Shown here one piece after another: positions 18,326 to 26,833 of a stretch of DNA of 64,000 bases (position 1 is the first letter of the stretch; the number at the start of each line of letters is the position of its first letter). This DNA comes from UBA1014 sp964344035 (lineage in GTDB: Bacteria > SAR324 > NAC60-12): positions 1-64,000 of the forward strand of contig CAYFLK010000001.1 in NCBI GenBank assembly GCA_964344035.1, in the 5' to 3' direction. The position numbers and the translations under genes were made by a program. The notes under the pieces are model-generated. The model was not told the origin of the DNA. It did not search any database and saw nothing but the letters and a program-made list of their open reading frames with translations.

Positions 18326-19389
18326 TCCGATATTTTTTTGATACGATTCTGTTCATAAAAATCCCTCAGAAAGAGGTACCAGTCGAGGGCATCCTTTTTC
18401 AGACTTTGGTACTCACCTATGTGGAGAGATGTTTCGTTTACTACTTCAACCACCTCAACCCCCAGTTCCCGGTAGAAGTCCGGGTGATAGGCCAGCCCTC
18501 GTGGGACGTTTCGGTTGAACGCCCGTTGAGGAATACTTTCCTGATGCAGCGGTTCCATCTGCTTGTCCGGATACATGCTGAAAGTGTCGCGAAGGTTCGA
18601 CGGTCCGAGAAAAGGCAGCACTATGTGAAACCCGCCACCGACTCCGTAATACCCCAAGGTCTGGCCGAAATCTTCCTCGTGCTCTTCCAGTCCAAACCAG
18701 GATTTTGCCGGGTCGAAAAAACCGAGCAGGCCGATGCTGGAGTTGATGGTGAAACGCAGGGTTTCTTCTCCGGCATTAATGAGCTTCAACTGCAAGAGGT
18801 TGTTGACGAACCGCACGGGAAACAGCATGTTGTCAAAAAAACGGTTCACAGCCAGCCTTCCTCCTTGTGGAACCGCCCAGCGGTAACCCCGTGCAACCGG
18901 GTCGAGTACCGAAAGGAAAAGCCAGTCGTTGAAATCCGTCATAACCCGGTTGTATCCGCTCAGAGGGTCAAGGATTTCATTGGCGGAGGGATCGCTGAAT
19001 TCATCTTCGAAATCATCGCTGAAATCATCGCTGAAATCATCGCTCAACCCGTCTTGTTCCTCTTCCTGATCCGCGACACCCTGCATGTTCGTGTCTGTCT
19101 GGGCAAATAATGTGCGGGATGAGCGAAAACGGGATTGGTACACCGGCAAATTTAATTTCGCTCTGTTTTGAATTTCCGCAAAGTTACTTTCATCCAGGGC
19201 AGTTCCTGATTTGCTCACAAAGGCAATCTGAAATTTTGAAACGTGCTCCCCGGCTTGCTGTGTGAGTTCAACTACAGAGGGCGCGGCATGCAACCATGGT
19301 CCTTGAAAAAGGGAACATACCAGTAACATAGGAATCCAAACAAGCCTGAAGCAACCACACCCCCTGATAGATTGTTGTTCGGGATTCAC
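18322..19389 (-). CDS. mlaA: MlaA (VacJ) outer-membrane lipid-asymmetry protein
   Basis: A 355-residue protein. The MlaA domain covers about residues 140-340: LSGYNRVMTDFNDWLF, AVNRFFDNMLFPVRFVNNLL, FTINSSIGLLGFFDPA, EEDFGQTLGYYGV and LGPSNLRDTF. It extracts misplaced phospholipids from the outer leaflet. The N-terminus has a hydrophobic signal segment but no convincing lipobox, unlike E. coli MlaA, and about 110 extra residues precede the domain. These include an acidic tandem repeat (SDDF three times) encoded by the repeat at 19009-19044. It begins the mlaA-mlaC-MMPL operon. Confidence 0.88.
   Translation of the reverse strand: MNPEQQSIRGCGCFRLVWIPMLLVCSLFQGPWLHAAPSVVELTQQAGEHVSKFQIAFVSKSGTALDESNFAEIQNRAKLNLPVYQSRFRSSRTLFAQTDTNMQGVADQEEEQDGLSDDFSDDFSDDFEDEFSDPSANEILDPLSGYNRVMTDFNDWLFLSVLDPVARGYRWAVPQGGRLAVNRFFDNMLFPVRFVNNLLQLKLINAGEETLRFTINSSIGLLGFFDPAKSWFGLEEHEEDFGQTLGYYGVGGGFHIVLPFLGPSNLRDTFSMYPDKQMEPLHQESIPQRAFNRNVPRGLAYHPDFYRELGVEVVEVVNETSLHIGEYQSLKKDALDWYLFLRDFYEQNRIKKISE
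19009..19044 (-). repeat. Perfect 12-bp tandem repeat inside mlaA (3 copies)
   Basis: The unit GAAATCATCGCT occurs three times head to tail. On the coding strand it reads Ser-Asp-Asp-Phe three times and is followed by the related EDEFSD. Perfect nucleotide identity implies a recent expansion and possible length variation between strains without frameshift. Confidence 0.9.
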
Positions 19390-19590
19390 GGAGGTATGGA
19401 AAAAGTATGGGTTTGATGGAAATACCGGATCAGAAAAGCCGTTTGAAAAACTCTATTGTTGAAATGATTCACTCAAATTGCAATCCCAACAGAAAAAAGG
19501 GGGGTATACTCATGGAGCATTACGTATGCAGAGCACGGTTTTTATCTTGGCATTCGGCAGCATGGAATTAAGATATCCGTTGCAGTTCGG

Positions 19591-19983
19591 ATGCTTCATC
19601 ATTTTCACAAGCAACAGACAATGGAAATACTTGAAATACTCATGATTGGCGGTGGCACGGGGATGGTCCTGTCCATGCTCAGTATTGCCATCATCAATTC
19701 CAGCAACGCGGAGCAATATCCGCTCGGAGGGTTCATGCCGGCGCTCTGGATGGTGTTTGACCTGGGAGGGTCATCTCAGCTAGTCGAGGGCGGCTGCCTG
19801 GTTCTGGGGGGGATGCTTGGCTATTACTTTATACTTTTCCTTTGGGGGGGGCAGGCAGCGACATTCCGCGGTTTGATACCGGAAAAGCATGGTGAAGATC
19901 CAAAACAACACGAAAACACCAGTCCTTCCGACGAAACAAGCCGGGGAGTGATAACAGGCAAAAAGCTGACTGATTTTCTTTAA
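19591..19983 (+). CDS. Small membrane protein of unknown function
   Basis: A 130-residue protein (120 if the in-frame ATG at 19621 is used; neither start has a clear ribosome site). It has three hydrophobic segments (about residues 15-36, 47-58 and 70-90), with GGGTGMVLSMLS near the start, and a hydrophilic, charged C-terminal tail of about 35 residues. It is rich in glycine and methionine. I recognise no family. It is isolated between the mlaA operon promoter side and the creatinase gene, which converges on it. Confidence 0.5.
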   Translation: MLHHFHKQQTMEILEILMIGGGTGMVLSMLSIAIINSSNAEQYPLGGFMPALWMVFDLGGSSQLVEGGCLVLGGMLGYYFILFLWGGQAATFRGLIPEKHGEDPKQHENTSPSDETSRGVITGKKLTDFL

Positions 19984-20091
19984 GCATCAGGCCTTCCGGC
20001 ATCACCTGAAAGACACAACCAGCGAGGGCAAGAACTTCAATGTTCTGCCCTGTTTAACACTCAGGCATTTCCCGTCAAAATAAGCGCCTGT

Positions 20092-21294
20092 TCATTTTCG
20101 GATGATGTTGTGTTCCGGACCGCAAGGAAAGCCGGTAAGGTTTTCTGTTCCGGATTCTGTGACAAGCAGAATATCGTGTTCACGGTAACCCCCTGAGCCT
20201 GGTTGTCCCTCCGGCAGCATGATCATAGGTTCCATCGAGACCACCATTCCCGGTTCCAGCCTGGTCTGAATGTCCTCCCTCAACTCCAGTCCCGCTTCAC
20301 GTCCATAATAGTGACTCAAACAACCAAATGAATGCCCATACCCGAAAGTGCGGTAATCAAGCAGGTCGTTCTTCTCGTAAATGGTGTTCAATTCGGTTGC
20401 GATGTCGCAGCAGCGGATTCCAGGTGCAATGATCTGCAGACCTCTTTTGTACACTTCATAATTTGCTTCCCACAAACGCAGGTTGTCATCTGGTGCATGA
20501 TCGAGAAACAAGGTCCGTTCCATAGCAGTGTAATAACCGGCAATCATCGGGAAGCAGTTCAGGCTGAGGACCTCTCCTATTCCTACCCTACGCGTGGTTA
20601 GAGGATTGTGTGCGCCGTCGGTATTTATGCCGGATTGAAACCAAGTCCATGTATCCATTAGGTCACTGTCCGGATAGCTTCGGGATATTTCGTGGATCAT
20701 GGTGTTCGTGGAGTGACGTGCAATTTCAAATACCGGAACACCCTCCGCAAGCGCATCAACGCATGCCTCTCCACCAATGTCGGCAATCCGCGCGCCCTCA
20801 CGGATCAGCACGATTTCTTCAGACGATTTAATCATCCGTTGCCGCATGGATATATCGGAGATGTCATGAAACTCAGCATGAGGCATTGCCTCCTTCAATT
20901 TCCTCTGATTGAGAACAGTAAGGTGATCGTATTCGACCCCGATTCTATGCAGATGTCCGAGTTCCTGCTTAACGGAGGCAAAGAAATTGCCCTGCTGCCA
21001 GTCGGTGTAAATCAGGTTGTCACCGTAACCCCGCCTCCATGGCTGTCCACCGTCAATATTGGCAGTGATGGAACAGATTCTATCATGACTAATAACCAAG
21101 CCATAATTACGACCGAAAGCGGTGTAAAGAAAGTGGTTATAGTAGTTGATGTTGTGAAATGAAGTGAACAGGGCTGCCTCAATGTCGGCGGATGCCAGAT
21201 TTTGCCGTAGAACGCAAAGTCTTTGTTCCATTTCCTGAGGGGAAAAGACCGCGGTAAGTTTGGGGCCGTTTCGGAGTTGAAGTAACTGCTTCAT
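20092..21294 (-). CDS. Creatinase (creatine amidinohydrolase, M24 fold)
   Basis: A 400-residue protein very similar over its whole length to Pseudomonas creatinase from memory: FTSFHNINYY, IDGGQPWRR, MDTWTWFQSGINTDGAHNP with the catalytic His229 (His232 in P. putida), LSLNCFPMIAGYYTAMERTL, FGYGHSFG and SHYYGREAGLELREDI. Creatinase hydrolyses creatine to sarcosine and urea. It uses the pita-bread fold without metal, and the metal-ligand positions of aminopeptidases are absent here as in creatinase. It ends a three-gene overlapping operon with a carbon-nitrogen hydrolase and a second M24 protein. A polyamine-type ABC importer lies upstream and could supply the substrate. Confidence 0.93.
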   Translation of the reverse strand: MKQLLQLRNGPKLTAVFSPQEMEQRLCVLRQNLASADIEAALFTSFHNINYYNHFLYTAFGRNYGLVISHDRICSITANIDGGQPWRRGYGDNLIYTDWQQGNFFASVKQELGHLHRIGVEYDHLTVLNQRKLKEAMPHAEFHDISDISMRQRMIKSSEEIVLIREGARIADIGGEACVDALAEGVPVFEIARHSTNTMIHEISRSYPDSDLMDTWTWFQSGINTDGAHNPLTTRRVGIGEVLSLNCFPMIAGYYTAMERTLFLDHAPDDNLRLWEANYEVYKRGLQIIAPGIRCCDIATELNTIYEKNDLLDYRTFGYGHSFGCLSHYYGREAGLELREDIQTRLEPGMVVSMEPMIMLPEGQPGSGGYREHDILLVTESGTENLTGFPCGPEHNIIRK

Positions 21295-22130
21295 CCTCGT
21301 AATTCTTCATTAGGTATGATTGACATCGAAGACAGTCCGTTACAGTCATTAAGATAGGGGATCTTGCCGCGAGCTTCCAATTGAAGGGCTGGATCGAGCT
21401 TGGCAACGATAATTTCCTCATAGCGGCCTGCAACCGCGAGATCGGTTCCGATAGGAGAGACAATCCTGCTTTCCCCTAGGAACCGCGTCCCGCTGCCTTC
21501 TCCGCACAAGTTGGCATACAAAAGAAAGCCCCCGTTTTCAAATGCGCGCACGGGCATCATGTATCTTGATACGAAGGGGAATTGTGCTTGTGCCGCGGTT
21601 GGCACAACCATGATTCCCGATCCTTCCTTCGCGCAGGCACGGACATTTTCTGGAAATTCCGCGTCATAACAAATAAGCAGAGCCAGTCTGTGTCCGCGAA
21701 GATCAAAAACAGTGTAATGGTCCCCGCATTGAAAAAGTCCTTTTTCATGGGTGCCGAAAAGCCTGAGCTTGCGGTGGTTAGCAATTATTTTTCCATCTTC
21801 GTCGATGCAGGTTGCCGAGTTGAATCGGCCATGCAGGTCCTGTTCGGAGTATCCATAAATGACCGCAGTTTTCCAATTACGCGCTAGCTGCGCGACTTTT
21901 TGTGAAAAAGGACCGTTTGCCGGTTCGGCATAGCGGATGATCTGCCCGGGATTGCAGTATCCGCAATGATACAGTTCCGGGCAGACAAGCAAATCTACTG
22001 TGCTTTGTCCCAGTCCGGAAAGTACTTTGTCCAGACGCCTGATTCGGTCGTCCGGGGTTTCCTCCCTATACTGATACTGGAAAATTGCCGCTTTAAGGGG
22101 GGTGGCGCTGGAATCACTGTTCATGCTCAA
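21291..22130 (-). CDS. Carbon-nitrogen hydrolase (nitrilase superfamily amidase)
   Basis: A 279-residue single-domain enzyme of the nitrilase superfamily. The Glu-Lys-Cys triad is seen as Glu52 (CPELY), Lys121 (HRKLRLFG) and Cys154 (LLICYDAEFPE). The last motif with CYDxEFP matches aliphatic amidase or N-carbamoyl-type members rather than nitrile hydrolases. It would cleave a small amide or carbamoyl group. It lies between creatinase and the other M24 gene, overlapping each by 4 bases, so it probably acts on a product or relative of creatine. It has no signal peptide. Confidence 0.86.
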   Translation of the reverse strand: MSMNSDSSATPLKAAIFQYQYREETPDDRIRRLDKVLSGLGQSTVDLLVCPELYHCGYCNPGQIIRYAEPANGPFSQKVAQLARNWKTAVIYGYSEQDLHGRFNSATCIDEDGKIIANHRKLRLFGTHEKGLFQCGDHYTVFDLRGHRLALLICYDAEFPENVRACAKEGSGIMVVPTAAQAQFPFVSRYMMPVRAFENGGFLLYANLCGEGSGTRFLGESRIVSPIGTDLAVAGRYEEIIVAKLDPALQLEARGKIPYLNDCNGLSSMSIIPNEELRG

Positions 22131-23281
22131 ACGACCAGCAGATCACGGCTGTATTCGGTTAGATATTCGAAACCGGATTTCGTCACCGCCACGGAGTCGC
22201 CGATACGTCCACCGAGCCTGCCTTCGACTGATATGCCTCCATCGACTGCGAAGGTCATGCCTGGTTTAAGCACAGTTTTGTCGTTCAGTTTCAGTTCTGG
22301 TGATTCAAGGTATGCCATCCCGATGGAACGCCCGGTGCGGTAACCCGCTTCAAAACCGTGCCGACGGTAAACTACATTGGCCGCTTCCGCGACATCTTCT
22401 GCTTTCACTCCCGGTCGAATTGCTTTTACCGCGGCCTGCTGAGCCTCAATGGCGGTTTCCTGTATTTCCGCGGCTTCGTCCGAAACCTCATTGATGAAAA
22501 ACATGCGGTCAAATCCGAGTTTATACATCTTGAACTGCGCCATGTTGCAGAAGCATAAATAAACCGGGTCACCATGCCGGTACTTCTTTAGTCCGGCACG
22601 GCGGTGCACCATAGAGGTTGCCCGGCCGCTTTGCATAATCTGCAAGTTATGAATCATAGGAGAGACGAACTCTTCCCATCCTTCCGCCTTGAGAAATTCA
22701 GCCGCTTTGCGTGTTCCCGCATGGATGACCGCCAGGGCAGTTTCATATTCCGGAATGCCGGGAGCAAGCGATTCTTCGGCGGCTTTCATCATTGCCACGG
22801 CGATTTCTCCTGTCTGTCGCATAACTGCGATTTCCTCCGGGGACTTGATCATACGCATCGCACCAAGGACTGGAGAGATGTCCGCATGTGGAACTCCAGG
22901 ATAACAGTCTGCGAGGAAATGTCTGACCAGTGAGGGGATCGACATGTGTTCCACATATATAACCGAGAGATTCTTTCCCAACACATCGGCTGTCACTTTC
23001 CGCCAGCTTTTTCCCCCGATTTCTTCCCAGCTGCGTACGTCATCCACCCAGGTCATGGCGGAAACCATTTCATGTTCAAGCAGTGGTGTAATCACCGTAG
23101 GGGCGTCATCGGCATGGACAATAAGCAGGGTGGGTCGTCCGAATTCGATACCCAGATAGCCCCAGAAACCTGCCAGATAGGCAATCGAACTCTCATCGGT
23201 GAACACAGCTTTCACAATTTCTGCTTCACGCATCCGTCGCTGAAAATTGAGTGTGCGCTGCTTTGCTTCCTCGAGCATCAT
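22127..23281 (-). CDS. Creatinase-like M24-family protein lacking metal ligands
   Basis: A 384-residue pita-bread-fold protein. The N-terminal creatinase-N domain covers about 1-140 and the catalytic domain 150-384. Compared with aminopeptidase P, the two aspartate ligands, the histidine (GRSIG in place of GHGIG) and the glutamate (VDGG in place of xEPG) are replaced, as in creatinase. A histidine (His226, in QSGRATSMVHRR) falls at the same spacing as creatinase's catalytic His. This looks like a metal-free hydrolase on a creatine-like or N-substituted substrate rather than a peptidase. Ectoine hydrolase (DoeA) is another M24 relative but differs in its motifs. It heads the operon and overlaps the amidase. 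Confidence 0.75.
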   Translation of the reverse strand: MMLEEAKQRTLNFQRRMREAEIVKAVFTDESSIAYLAGFWGYLGIEFGRPTLLIVHADDAPTVITPLLEHEMVSAMTWVDDVRSWEEIGGKSWRKVTADVLGKNLSVIYVEHMSIPSLVRHFLADCYPGVPHADISPVLGAMRMIKSPEEIAVMRQTGEIAVAMMKAAEESLAPGIPEYETALAVIHAGTRKAAEFLKAEGWEEFVSPMIHNLQIMQSGRATSMVHRRAGLKKYRHGDPVYLCFCNMAQFKMYKLGFDRMFFINEVSDEAAEIQETAIEAQQAAVKAIRPGVKAEDVAEAANVVYRRHGFEAGYRTGRSIGMAYLESPELKLNDKTVLKPGMTFAVDGGISVEGRLGGRIGDSVAVTKSGFEYLTEYSRDLLVV

Positions 23282-23462
23282 GCAACTCAGTTGTTATCCT
23301 TAGGGTTATGTCCCTGGTCGTTATAATATAAGATATACGAAGCTTATGTTTACGAGTGGAGGACATCTTGTATTGATAAAGCTAGCCTGAAGAGAATTGG
23401 ATAATACTGCTCATGTTCAATATCCCAGAAACAGATTTAAGGGATTCAATGAAAGTAAATTT

Positions 23463-24317
23463 TCAGGAAAGTGTAATGCCCCTCAGACGTTCGTTTCGTC
23501 TCCTCAGCATTTCGATGGTAAAGAGCAGTACGATTGAGATGAGCACCAAAAGTGTCGCTGCTGCGAGGATGGTAGGGCTTATATGTTCTCTAATGCCGGA
23601 AAACATTTGCCAGGGGATAGTACGTTGTCGGTAGGAGCCAACGAAAAGAACTACTACAACCTCATCGAAGGATGTGATGAAAGCAAACAAAGCTCCAGAG
23701 ATCACTCCCGGAGTAATGAGAGGCACTACAACTTTGAAAAATGTTACACTAGGAGATGCCCCTAAGCTTGATGAAGCCCGAATTAGAGTATTGTCGAATC
23801 CACTCAGGGTTGCCGTAACAGTGATCACTACGAATGGAGTTCCAAGTGCAGCATGAGCGAGTATGACCGCAATATGGGTGCCCTGCATTCCAATCCGGCT
23901 GTAAAAGAAGAACATTCCAGCCGCCGAAATTATTAATGGGACAATCATCGGGGAAATAAGAATGCTCATCAACAAGGTCCTAAAAGGCATCCTAGCACGT
24001 GAAAGTCCAATCGCCGCAATTGTTCCTAATGTAGTGGATATCAATGTTGCGAAAATTGCGATAATGAAAGAATTTCGTACGGCACCTTGCCAGTTTAGGT
24101 TTGTGAAAAAATCTTCATACCACTTTAGGGAATACCCGGCTGGATCAAGGGCCATCATTTCCTTGGTGAAGGTAAAAAACGGTACTGAATTAAAAGAGAG
24201 CGGGATGATAACCACCAAGGGAAAAACAAGAAAGAAAAAAATAGCCGCGCAGATGATACGGAAAGAGTAATACCAAATTCTTTCGCTCAGGGTATAATAG
24301 GAAGGCAGCTTGTCCAT
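23463..24317 (-). CDS. ABC transporter permease, PotC-type
   Basis: A 284-residue permease with six spans and the cytoplasmic EAA loop (IRASSSLGASPSVTFFKVVVPLITPG, residues about 180-205) that docks to the ATPase. Together with the adjacent larger permease it forms the membrane channel of a spermidine/putrescine-type importer. It starts 2 bases after the stop of the other permease. The substrate class is inferred from the type only; the creatinase gene next door makes creatine or a guanidino compound equally plausible. Confidence 0.88.
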   Translation of the reverse strand: MDKLPSYYTLSERIWYYSFRIICAAIFFFLVFPLVVIIPLSFNSVPFFTFTKEMMALDPAGYSLKWYEDFFTNLNWQGAVRNSFIIAIFATLISTTLGTIAAIGLSRARMPFRTLLMSILISPMIVPLIISAAGMFFFYSRIGMQGTHIAVILAHAALGTPFVVITVTATLSGFDNTLIRASSSLGASPSVTFFKVVVPLITPGVISGALFAFITSFDEVVVVLFVGSYRQRTIPWQMFSGIREHISPTILAAATLLVLISIVLLFTIEMLRRRNERLRGITLS

Positions 24318-24319
24318 TG

Positions 24320-25585
24320 TCAGCCCAATCTCATTTTGTCGATCCCTATGATCCGGTCATAAAGGATGTAGAAGACCAGCACAATGCCAAGCAACATGAC
24401 CCCAAGTGCGGCGCCCAAACCCCAATTCAATGAAGTGGAAATGTGATAAGCAATCCGATTACTGATAAATGTGCCCGAGTTTCCACCAACCAGTTCCGGT
24501 GTGATGTAATAACCGATCGCAAGGATGAAAACGAGAATCCCTCCTGCACCTATCCCTGGAACAGTGTTTGGGAAGTAGACCTTCCAAAAGGCTACCCAAG
24601 GATGGGCCCCCAAGGAGACAGCTGCTCTCACATAGGACTTAGGTATCGTTTTCATTACTGAAAACATAGGCAAAATCATAAATGGCAATAGAATATGCGT
24701 CATCGCAATGATAGTGCCAGTTGCGTTGTGTATCATTGACAGGCGGTTTTCATCATTCAACAACCCTATCATTACTAAGGAGTCATTTATAACTCCTTGC
24801 TGTTGAAGCAACGCAATCCATGAACATGTACGCACAAGCAGGGAAGTCCAGAATGGCAAAAGCACAAGTATGATCAAAAGGTTGCTCACCCTAGTCGGCA
24901 CCAGAGCCAGAAGATAAGCCACAGGGAAACCAATCACAAAGGTAAGCAGTGTAATCACTGCGCTCAACAGCATTGTCCGAAAAAAAAGTTTTATATAAAT
25001 ACGTTCTTTTTCAGGTAGAAAAAATATCTCACCGTTTGTTGCACGTTTACTGTCCGCTGCTGCCAAGTAATAGCCACCGGTATAATCCGAGGAGAATTGC
25101 CGGATTAACTGCCAAGTTTGAATTTCACCCCAACGTTTGTCTGATTTAATTAATGCCTCTTTAAACGGAGGATCCTTGATTCGTTTGATCTTTCTTCCCG
25201 CCCTGCGAAACAAACTGGAAATTCCCGGCCTTTCATAGTTTAAACGCTGTCCTACTCTGGTATGTGTCCGTTCTTTTAATGCTTTTTTCAAATCAGTGAC
25301 GATCGAAGCATACACAACTTCTTCTGGCAATTCACCAGACAGATGGTCCCAAGTTTTCAAAGCCTCTGTGGTTTTTGGTAAGATATTGGATACTATAGAG
25401 TTGTCCACCGACAAAACTAGCATGTCGGCGATAGGAATCACGAAAGTGACGAAAATGAATGCCAGGAGGGGAAGAACCAGCATGAAAGCCAAAAATTTCT
25501 CTCGCCTTTGAGCGCGGCGCAAACTGATTTTCAAAGGTACACCGTCTACAGTAAACAGGTGTTGCTTTGGCTGGTTTTCGCTCAT
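24320..25585 (-). CDS. ABC transporter permease, PotB-type with long periplasmic loop
   Basis: A 421-residue permease, about 120 residues longer than E. coli PotB. The extra length is a hydrophilic periplasmic loop of about 150 residues between the first span (about 32-56) and the second, a known form in polyamine- or amine-type importers. The EAA loop VRAAVSLGAHPWVAFWKVYFP lies near residue 335. Five further spans follow the loop. It lies within the potA-potD-potB-potC-like gene order on the minus strand. Confidence 0.87.
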   Translation of the reverse strand: MSENQPKQHLFTVDGVPLKISLRRAQRREKFLAFMLVLPLLAFIFVTFVIPIADMLVLSVDNSIVSNILPKTTEALKTWDHLSGELPEEVVYASIVTDLKKALKERTHTRVGQRLNYERPGISSLFRRAGRKIKRIKDPPFKEALIKSDKRWGEIQTWQLIRQFSSDYTGGYYLAAADSKRATNGEIFFLPEKERIYIKLFFRTMLLSAVITLLTFVIGFPVAYLLALVPTRVSNLLIILVLLPFWTSLLVRTCSWIALLQQQGVINDSLVMIGLLNDENRLSMIHNATGTIIAMTHILLPFMILPMFSVMKTIPKSYVRAAVSLGAHPWVAFWKVYFPNTVPGIGAGGILVFILAIGYYITPELVGGNSGTFISNRIAYHISTSLNWGLGAALGVMLLGIVLVFYILYDRIIGIDKMRLG

Positions 25586-25673
25586 CCTCAGGAAAGATGA
25601 TCTTGTAGTAAAAGGTAGAATAACCGGGGAACAGGATAATTCCCCGGTGATTAAGAAATTTGATACTCAGGTC

Positions 25674-26774
25674 TTACCTGGCAAGCCAGGCTTGGAATTT
25701 GGCATCCAAATCGTCTCGATTGTCCGCCCAGAACTCAAAGTTAAAGAGCAGAGTTGTTTTGGCGTTGTTTGGATCCGTTGGCATGTGTGGAGCCATGTCA
25801 ATACCAAGGGTCGCGTGTTTTCCCACTAGTGGTGCAGATGAAAGCCTTGCCGGTCCATATGAAATAAATTTCGCCTGATCTGCAAGCCGTTGGGTATCAG
25901 TGGCAAAGTTCACGAATTTCATGACTTCCGCCTTGTTTTTTGTCCCTTTAGGCACAACCCATCCATCCAGGTCGAATACCTGCCAATCCCAAAGCATCGA
26001 GACAGGCTGTTTTTCTTCAGCTATCAAGCTGAAAAGACGGCCGTTGTATGTAGAGCCTACAACAACTTCTCCGTCGGCCAACAACTGTGGAGTTTGTGCT
26101 CCCTTGGTCCACCAAACCACCTGGTCTTTAATCGTATCCAGTTTAGCAAATGCCCGGTCTTGTCCTGCAGGTGTTCCAAGAACATTGTAAACTTCAGATG
26201 GATCAACTCCGTCGCAGATGAGTGCCCATTCAAGGTTATTGATGGGCCGTTTTTCAAGGGACCGTTTACCTGGAAAGCCTTTTAGGTCAAAGACATCGCA
26301 GACACTGGTCATTGGCTGGGGCACAAGGTCATGACGGTAACCGAATGTGGTGGAATATACTATTTGTGGAATGAAACATTCCGATACAAGAAGGTCTCCG
26401 AAATCCTTAGAAGCCGGTGTGCCGTCGGGCGCTGCTGCCAGATCTTTGTCAGGATTAATAACTTCAATGAGCCCCTCATCGCAGGCGCGCATGGCGTCTG
26501 CGGCGACCATATCGACGAGATCCCAAGTGACGTTGCCTGCCTGGTTCATTGCACGAAGCTTGGCAACTCCTTCGGCGGCCGAGTCATCGTTAATTATCTT
26601 CACTCCTGGGTTATTTTTCATGTAGGGATCATGATACGCATTCTGCTGGCTGGCGGTATAAGCTCCGCCCCAGGAAACTATCACGAGTTCTACAGCCGAG
26701 ACTGGCAGGGCCAATCCCAATGTCAATGCCGCCCCTGCTAGGGAAGCAAACGAGTTGCGGATGATTTGATTCAT
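25674..26774 (-). CDS. ABC transporter substrate-binding protein, PotD/PotF-type
   Basis: A 366-residue periplasmic protein with a signal peptide (about 1-26, cut after VSA). Conserved PotD-type features include VSWGGAYT near the mature start, TWDLVDMVAADAM, and a WVVPKGT segment near residue 283. The acidic and aromatic residues that hold amines in PotD/PotF cannot be assigned confidently, so the ligand is unknown. It sits between the ATPase and the permeases in the usual importer layout. Confidence 0.87.
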   Translation of the reverse strand: MNQIIRNSFASLAGAALTLGLALPVSAVELVIVSWGGAYTASQQNAYHDPYMKNNPGVKIINDDSAAEGVAKLRAMNQAGNVTWDLVDMVAADAMRACDEGLIEVINPDKDLAAAPDGTPASKDFGDLLVSECFIPQIVYSTTFGYRHDLVPQPMTSVCDVFDLKGFPGKRSLEKRPINNLEWALICDGVDPSEVYNVLGTPAGQDRAFAKLDTIKDQVVWWTKGAQTPQLLADGEVVVGSTYNGRLFSLIAEEKQPVSMLWDWQVFDLDGWVVPKGTKNKAEVMKFVNFATDTQRLADQAKFISYGPARLSSAPLVGKHATLGIDMAPHMPTDPNNAKTTLLFNFEFWADNRDDLDAKFQAWLAR

Positions 26775-26833
26775 ATCTCCTCATTCATCAGGGTTACCGG
26801 TTTGGAACAACACTATGCTCCAAACCAGACAAA

